From NCBI RefSeq assembly GCF_003096715.1, contig NZ_QEOL01000013.1:62001-126000 (forward strand): a stretch of DNA of 64,000 nt, given 5' to 3'. Position numbers and translations under genes: made by a program. The notes under the pieces were generated by a model. That model had not been told where the DNA came from and did no database searches. It saw nothing but the letters and a program-made list of their open reading frames with translations. Positions 60,214 through 64,000 of this stretch are shown piece by piece. The stretch is from Paraburkholderia silvatlantica (GTDB taxonomy: Bacteria > Pseudomonadota > Gammaproteobacteria > Burkholderiales > Burkholderiaceae). The stretch's first letter is position 1. Each line of letters begins with the position of its first letter.

Positions 60214-60849
60214 TCAGGCAAGGGGTTGCCCCAGTTGTCCGTAGCAGGTGATTTCGTACAGAAGTGCCTGAGGGTCGCGCTGGAGTCTTTTGAACAGGGC
60301 GGCGTCCACATCGATTGAGCACGCAACGATATGTGCGCGCTTTGACGCGGCGACATTGCCCATATTGTGCAAATCGAGTCCGAAACGCCGGTACAGGCGT
60401 GCAACCGCCGGCGTGACGACGCCGATCACGCGTGTCGCGCCGAACGACTGGGCGAGCGCGATGACGTAGGGGAAAAGGCCCATGCCCGAGCTTGAGCCGG
60501 TTCGGTCACGCAGTCCTGACCCTGCGAATCGCGACATCTCCCAAATCGACGGTGATGAAGGTGGCAAACCGCCCGGTTCAACAAGCTGGGGAAAAGCGTC
60601 TCGTAGAAGATAGGGGCCAGTGGTGCACATCAGTCGCGCACACCCACAGACCCTGTGGTCGTCGGACATGGCTACCAGATGAACGGTGTTGCCGCCGTCG
60701 AATTTATCCCACTCGCTCGTGGCGTCATGTGCCACGCCGGGTATCTTCCACTGTAGACGCTGGACGAAGACCTTGTGACGAAAGTTACCAAGATGGTCAC
60801 GAACAGGCGATGGTAGGGCATCAAGTCTGCCGGCAACGATGAATGACAT
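60214..60849 (-). CDS. Acyl-homoserine-lactone synthase (LuxI family)
   Basis: A 211-residue AHL synthase. Conserved positions are all present: Arg24, Phe28 and Trp34 (GNFRHKVFVQRLQW), Asp48 and Asp51 (SEWDKFDGGN), Arg72 (GCARLMCTTGPYLL) and Glu104/Arg107 (WEMSRFAGSG). It joins S-adenosylmethionine and an acyl-carrier chain to make a signal; the acyl length cannot be told. It is encoded 152 bp after its cognate LuxR gene, in the same direction. The text GRLDALPSPVRDHLGNFRHK is typical of burkholderial synthases. Confidence 0.95.
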   Translation of the reverse strand: MSFIVAGRLDALPSPVRDHLGNFRHKVFVQRLQWKIPGVAHDATSEWDKFDGGNTVHLVAMSDDHRVCGCARLMCTTGPYLLRDAFPQLVEPGGLPPSSPSIWEMSRFAGSGLRDRTGSSSGMGLFPYVIALAQSFGATRVIGVVTPAVARLYRRFGLDLHNMGNVAASKRAHIVACSIDVDAALFKRLQRDPQALLYEITCYGQLGQPLA

Positions 60850-61001
60850 GGGCTTCCCCAGGTGTTAGCCGTTGCCACGACGCTATCAGCGGGGCCGCGG
60901 CCCGGATACTCAGAGCTTTGGGAGGGTGTATGCTGGCGCGCGCCGGCGCGCGTCGCCTGGACGGCGATGGGCAGGTCGTAGCGTTGAATTCGAAAAAAGG
61001 T

Positions 61002-61790
61002 TCAGGGTTTGATAATGCCCTGCACGGTCGCATGCACCGCGGCGGCTGTCCTGCCGGAGATGTTGAGAGCCTGCATCGCTTCCTTGATATGGAAGTCAAC
61101 GGTATAGTGCGAGCACCTGAGGATCTCGCCAATTTCGGCCGAGGTTTTTCCGCGAGCAACCCACGTCAGGCATTCGATCTGACGCGGTGTAAGCAGGTGT
61201 GCTGCTCTGGTTGAGCGGATCAGCGCGAGACGATGAAGTTCGAAGTTAAACTGCGCACTGATCAGGTATGCCATGCGGGAATTTGCCGCGTTGTTCACGG
61301 AATGCACGGGGCCCGAGAGGTTGAACAGCAGGATACTTCCGTCGGGTTGATGGACAGGGACACTGAGTCCCGCCGATAGGCCGGCTTCTCCTGCTTCTTC
61401 GAGCAGATGACGCTCAGCCTTGCTCATGCCGATGATGTCGTGCCACCTGTAGGGGGCCGATTGAAGGAACGCAGCGCGATGAACGGGGTCTGTGGATGCG
61501 TAATCCCGATATTGGTAGTGGCGTACCCACTCCTGCGGATAGTGTGAGCCGATCACTTCGAGCGCCGTTTTCCAGGTACAGGTTGAACGGCTTCGGCTGA
61601 CACGACTGATCACGTAGTGTGGAAAACCTAGTTTCCCCGCTGAATGCGCGAAAGACTTGACGAGTGAAGGAATGTCGGTTGCTGATGCAAAGCACATGGC
61701 CGGCACCAGCCCGGCAGCCAGAAGGGCATCTGGCGTGGCGGACGACAGGTGCTGGCGCTCGTTTGAACGGCGTCGAGAGACGTGTTTCAT
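61002..61790 (-). CDS. LuxR family AHL-responsive regulator
   Basis: A 262-residue quorum-sensing regulator. The autoinducer pocket residues are present: Trp88 and Tyr92/94 (PQEWVRHYQYRD), Asp101 and Pro102 (STDPVHRAAFLQ), Trp116 (YRWHDIIG) and Gly141. The C-terminal HTH reads LLTPRQIECLTWVARGKTSA then EIGEILRCSHYTVDFHIKEA. It is the cognate partner of the LuxI gene. A GC palindrome at 60937-60952 lies in the space between them. Confidence 0.93.
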   Translation of the reverse strand: MKHVSRRRSNERQHLSSATPDALLAAGLVPAMCFASATDIPSLVKSFAHSAGKLGFPHYVISRVSRSRSTCTWKTALEVIGSHYPQEWVRHYQYRDYASTDPVHRAAFLQSAPYRWHDIIGMSKAERHLLEEAGEAGLSAGLSVPVHQPDGSILLFNLSGPVHSVNNAANSRMAYLISAQFNFELHRLALIRSTRAAHLLTPRQIECLTWVARGKTSAEIGEILRCSHYTVDFHIKEAMQALNISGRTAAAVHATVQGIIKP

Positions 61791-62483
61791 GTTCGCTATC
61801 CCGGCGGTGCCCCACGGGGTCTGGAAAGCGGGCTCCGCATGGGCACAGGCCCGCGCGCAACGACTGAGCGTTCCATGCGGTGCGCGCTTCCAGGATTGAC
61901 GGGGCTATCAAAGGCCACCTGCGGTTGCCCGCCGATGATGACAGCGGTTATGGCCGCGATGCATGCTATGCGCCCACCCGAACGCATTCATGATTCATTG
62001 TATGCGGTGGACCGCGCGTGACTATTGAGGTCCATGCAAAGCTGATCCGCTTCTTCTGTAAATCTTGGGTAAATGGCATTGTCCGTGTTCTGGATTTCTC
62101 TGCCGTTATTGCACTATTCGAAGCTGAGCGACCATAAAGACGAAGCCGGAAATTTTTAGTTCAAGGCGGCGCCGATTCCGGAGCAGCCTCAAACATGAAA
62201 ACCGTCGTGGATAAGAGGTATTCGGGAGAGCGGGCAGCATCTCGTTCCCGAGATCCGCGAAACAGTCCGCATCCGTGAGCAGCCTGAGTACTCGCGCCTC
62301 TTTCACCTCACTGGTAGTGAGGCGAAAGAAGAAGGTGCGGCGCGCGCCGGCGAGCCCGCTCCAGACACACAACAGGGCTGGAATCATATAGGAATCAGCC
62401 ATGCGCGAATTCGGGCGTAGCATCCTTGCACGGAGTGGGGCGTCGCAAGGGAGCCGGGACGGATGTGAATCGGTGATGATCCT
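61791..62483. other. Gap upstream of luxR with no recognised gene
   Basis: Nearly 700 bp between the LuxR start and the end of the last LysR gene. A 105-codon minus frame at 62106-62423 has no family match. The luxR promoter should be in the first 200 bp. Confidence 0.4.
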
Positions 62484-63377
62484 TCAGGCCGAACAGAGTT
62501 TCCGGACATGCTCCCGTAGCCAGCGATGCACGGGGTCATGCTCTGAACGTGGATGCCACATCATCGAAACCCTCACTTCCTCCGTCTTGACGGGAAGAGG
62601 GAAGGTGTACATGCCGCGCCTTGCTTCAACGGTCTGCCGTTCGAGAACGCTTGCAATCAGATCGGTGGTGCGGGCGACTGAAAGTGCGGATGGAAAACTG
62701 GTCACAACGACACTCACGTGACGCTTTAACCCAACGGTTTCCAGCGCTCTATCGATTGGGCCGCTGAACAGGCCGCGTCGGGAAACACTGACGTGGTGTG
62801 CTTCGGCATAATCTTTGGCAGAGATTGTTTCCTGGCTGTTCAGCGGGTGACCCACTCGCATGACACCGACGAAACGGTCACGCTGGATCGTTTGCGTCCG
62901 GATTTCAGGGCCGGACTCTCCTAAAACGCCGATGTCCAGATCGATCTGTCCATCGCGAAGAGCATTGGGTTTTTTCTCCGCTTTGATGACGAAACTTACG
63001 CGCACGCCTGGAGCTTCGCGTGAGACTGCTTCGACCATCTTGCCTCCGTATTGGAATACAAACCCTTCGTTCGCGCGGATACTGAAAACACGGTCAATTT
63101 GTTTAAGGTCCGGTTTCTGCGGGACCATGCGGAGCGCTTCAGCACTTTCGAGAACATGGCGGACAGTTTCGCGTAATTCAATCGCCCGAGGTGTGGGAAC
63201 CAGCGATCGACCCGCGCGGACCAGGATGGGATCGCCAAATATTTCACGAATGCGGCTCAGGGTACGGCTCATCGCGGAGTTGCTCAGGCCCAGACGTTCA
63301 GCCGCCCGGCTAACGCTGACTTCTGTCAGCAGCATATCGAGTGATGCCAGGAGATTGAGATCATAAGTGGGGATCAT
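62484..63377 (-). CDS. LysR family transcriptional regulator
   Basis: A 297-residue LysR protein of the NodD/LinR-like group: MIPTYDLNLLASLDMLLTEV, SNSAMSRTLSRIREIFGDPI, LVRAGRSLVPTPRAIEL (the usual PxPRA motif after the HTH). Effector text includes RVFSIRANEGFVFQYGGKM. Its target gene is not visible here; the 5' side (63378 on) may hold it beyond the window. Confidence 0.9.
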   Translation of the reverse strand: MIPTYDLNLLASLDMLLTEVSVSRAAERLGLSNSAMSRTLSRIREIFGDPILVRAGRSLVPTPRAIELRETVRHVLESAEALRMVPQKPDLKQIDRVFSIRANEGFVFQYGGKMVEAVSREAPGVRVSFVIKAEKKPNALRDGQIDLDIGVLGESGPEIRTQTIQRDRFVGVMRVGHPLNSQETISAKDYAEAHHVSVSRRGLFSGPIDRALETVGLKRHVSVVVTSFPSALSVARTTDLIASVLERQTVEARRGMYTFPLPVKTEEVRVSMMWHPRSEHDPVHRWLREHVRKLCSA

Positions 63378-64000
63378 GTCAAAGCCCTGTAATACATGGC
63401 GTCGGGCGCAACTATAAGTTCTTATTGGTGCGATTCACAGCATATCATGGCTTTCGTATAGTTGGCGGCAAGCGACGACTATGTGATCCGGTACGACTGG
63501 TGAACGGTAATGTTCGCGATGTTTGGGGAGAACCGGATGCTGGATGCCGTGTTCTTCCTGATGAAGGGCATGCGGAAGACTCTCGGCCCCTGGGCTAGCG
63601 CAATGCCGTAGGACGTGGTGTGGGTGACGCGATCTCGGATCGGTCTGGGAGGCGTCATCGGGGCAGGAAATTTCGCTGTGTTTAAGTTCAACGGTAGAGA
63701 ATTGGCGGGAGAGGAGCGTAGCCGTGAGGAATGGCCAATCCACACGAAAGTTCTACGTGACGTCCTGATGTCCACGTTGTTGGACGTGCACATTCATTTC
63801 GCACCGCCGCTTTTTTCGCTCTTTTCGCTCCGGATGTAGAACTTGAGGCGGTCATCAATGAGGTGGCCTATCTCGGACTGCTCCAGACAGCATCTGCGAT
63901 ACGAGTTCCCACGAACAGCATCCCATGACGAACTCGCTTCGAAAAGAGCACAGATCGTCGATCCAAATTTGACTACGACATTCTGGAATTTTCACAAACA
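63378..64000. other. Gap with no recognised gene
   Basis: The last 620 bp hold several short open frames on both strands (longest about 104 codons) without family text or clear ribosome sites. It may be the upstream region of a gene outside the window or decayed sequence. Confidence 0.35.

Noticed and set aside
60955..60978. CCTG and CAGG dyad in the luxR-luxI gap as a lux box
   Set aside because: The spacing between CTG and CAG is 12 rather than 10 and the flanks are not lux-box-like, so it is not called.
1..64000. CRISPR arrays, tRNA or rRNA genes
   Set aside because: No regularly spaced repeats, tRNA-like cloverleaf with CCA context, or rRNA-like blocks were seen on either strand.

Overview
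The window looks like chromosomal or megaplasmid DNA from a Burkholderia sensu lato bacterium (Paraburkholderia, Caballeronia or Burkholderia). The evidence is a high GC content, a Burkholderia-type general porin, an acdR/acdS pair, many LysR regulators and exporters, and an AHL synthase of the burkholderial type. No rRNA, tRNA or CRISPR array was recognised. The region is accessory: small catabolic or transport modules, each with its own regulator, alternate with broken genes and insertion-sequence remnants.

Layout. 1-5.8 kb: a partial peptide-type ABC binding protein, a LysR regulator, the divergent acdR-acdS pair (ACC deaminase), and a DMT transporter translationally coupled to an unknown 150-aa protein. 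6-8 kb: decaying DNA with an orphan ExbD and a broken toxin-antitoxin pair. 8-18.6 kb: exporters and LysR genes (His-rich DMT protein, LysE, three MFS proteins, a MoaF-like/HbpS-like/MFS operon). 18.7-19.6 kb: a broken CobW GTPase. 19.7-26.7 kb: a LysR-linked module of amidase, DUF2848 protein, MHS permease, small barrel protein and porin. A 53-bp element occurs twice, in front of the operon and in front of the porin. 26.9-30.3 kb: IS5-, IS66- and ISL3-type remnants.

30.5-36.9 kb is the most interesting block. It encodes biotin carboxylase, PxpB, PxpC, PxpA, a stand-alone biotin carrier domain, an MHS permease and a DUF1445 protein (the D-glutamate cyclase family). Together these make a complete split urea-carboxylase-like enzyme joined to a 5-oxoprolinase-type hydrolase. 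36.9-38.4 kb: a LysR regulator and a VOC protein. 38.5-44.3 kb: an ABC importer of the NitT/TauT class with an epimerase and a truncated SDR, controlled by a GntR regulator with two matching operator-like repeats, plus an Asp/Glu-racemase-fold protein that has lost both catalytic cysteines.

44.4-50 kb: a decayed stretch with LysR, old yellow enzyme, carboxymuconolactone decarboxylase and porin remnants between intact LysR, SDR and peroxiredoxin genes. 50-53 kb: a LysR/FUSC aromatic-efflux-type pair. 53.3-55 kb: an integrase fragment and the 3' end of a group II intron including its domain V. 55.4-57.7 kb: a periplasmic catalase and ankyrin lipoprotein pair (katB-ankB type). 57.7-59 kb: a broken IS630 transposase and a DUF6429 gene. 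59.5-63.4 kb: an unknown protein, a luxI/luxR quorum-sensing pair and a final LysR gene. The last 0.6 kb holds no recognisable gene.
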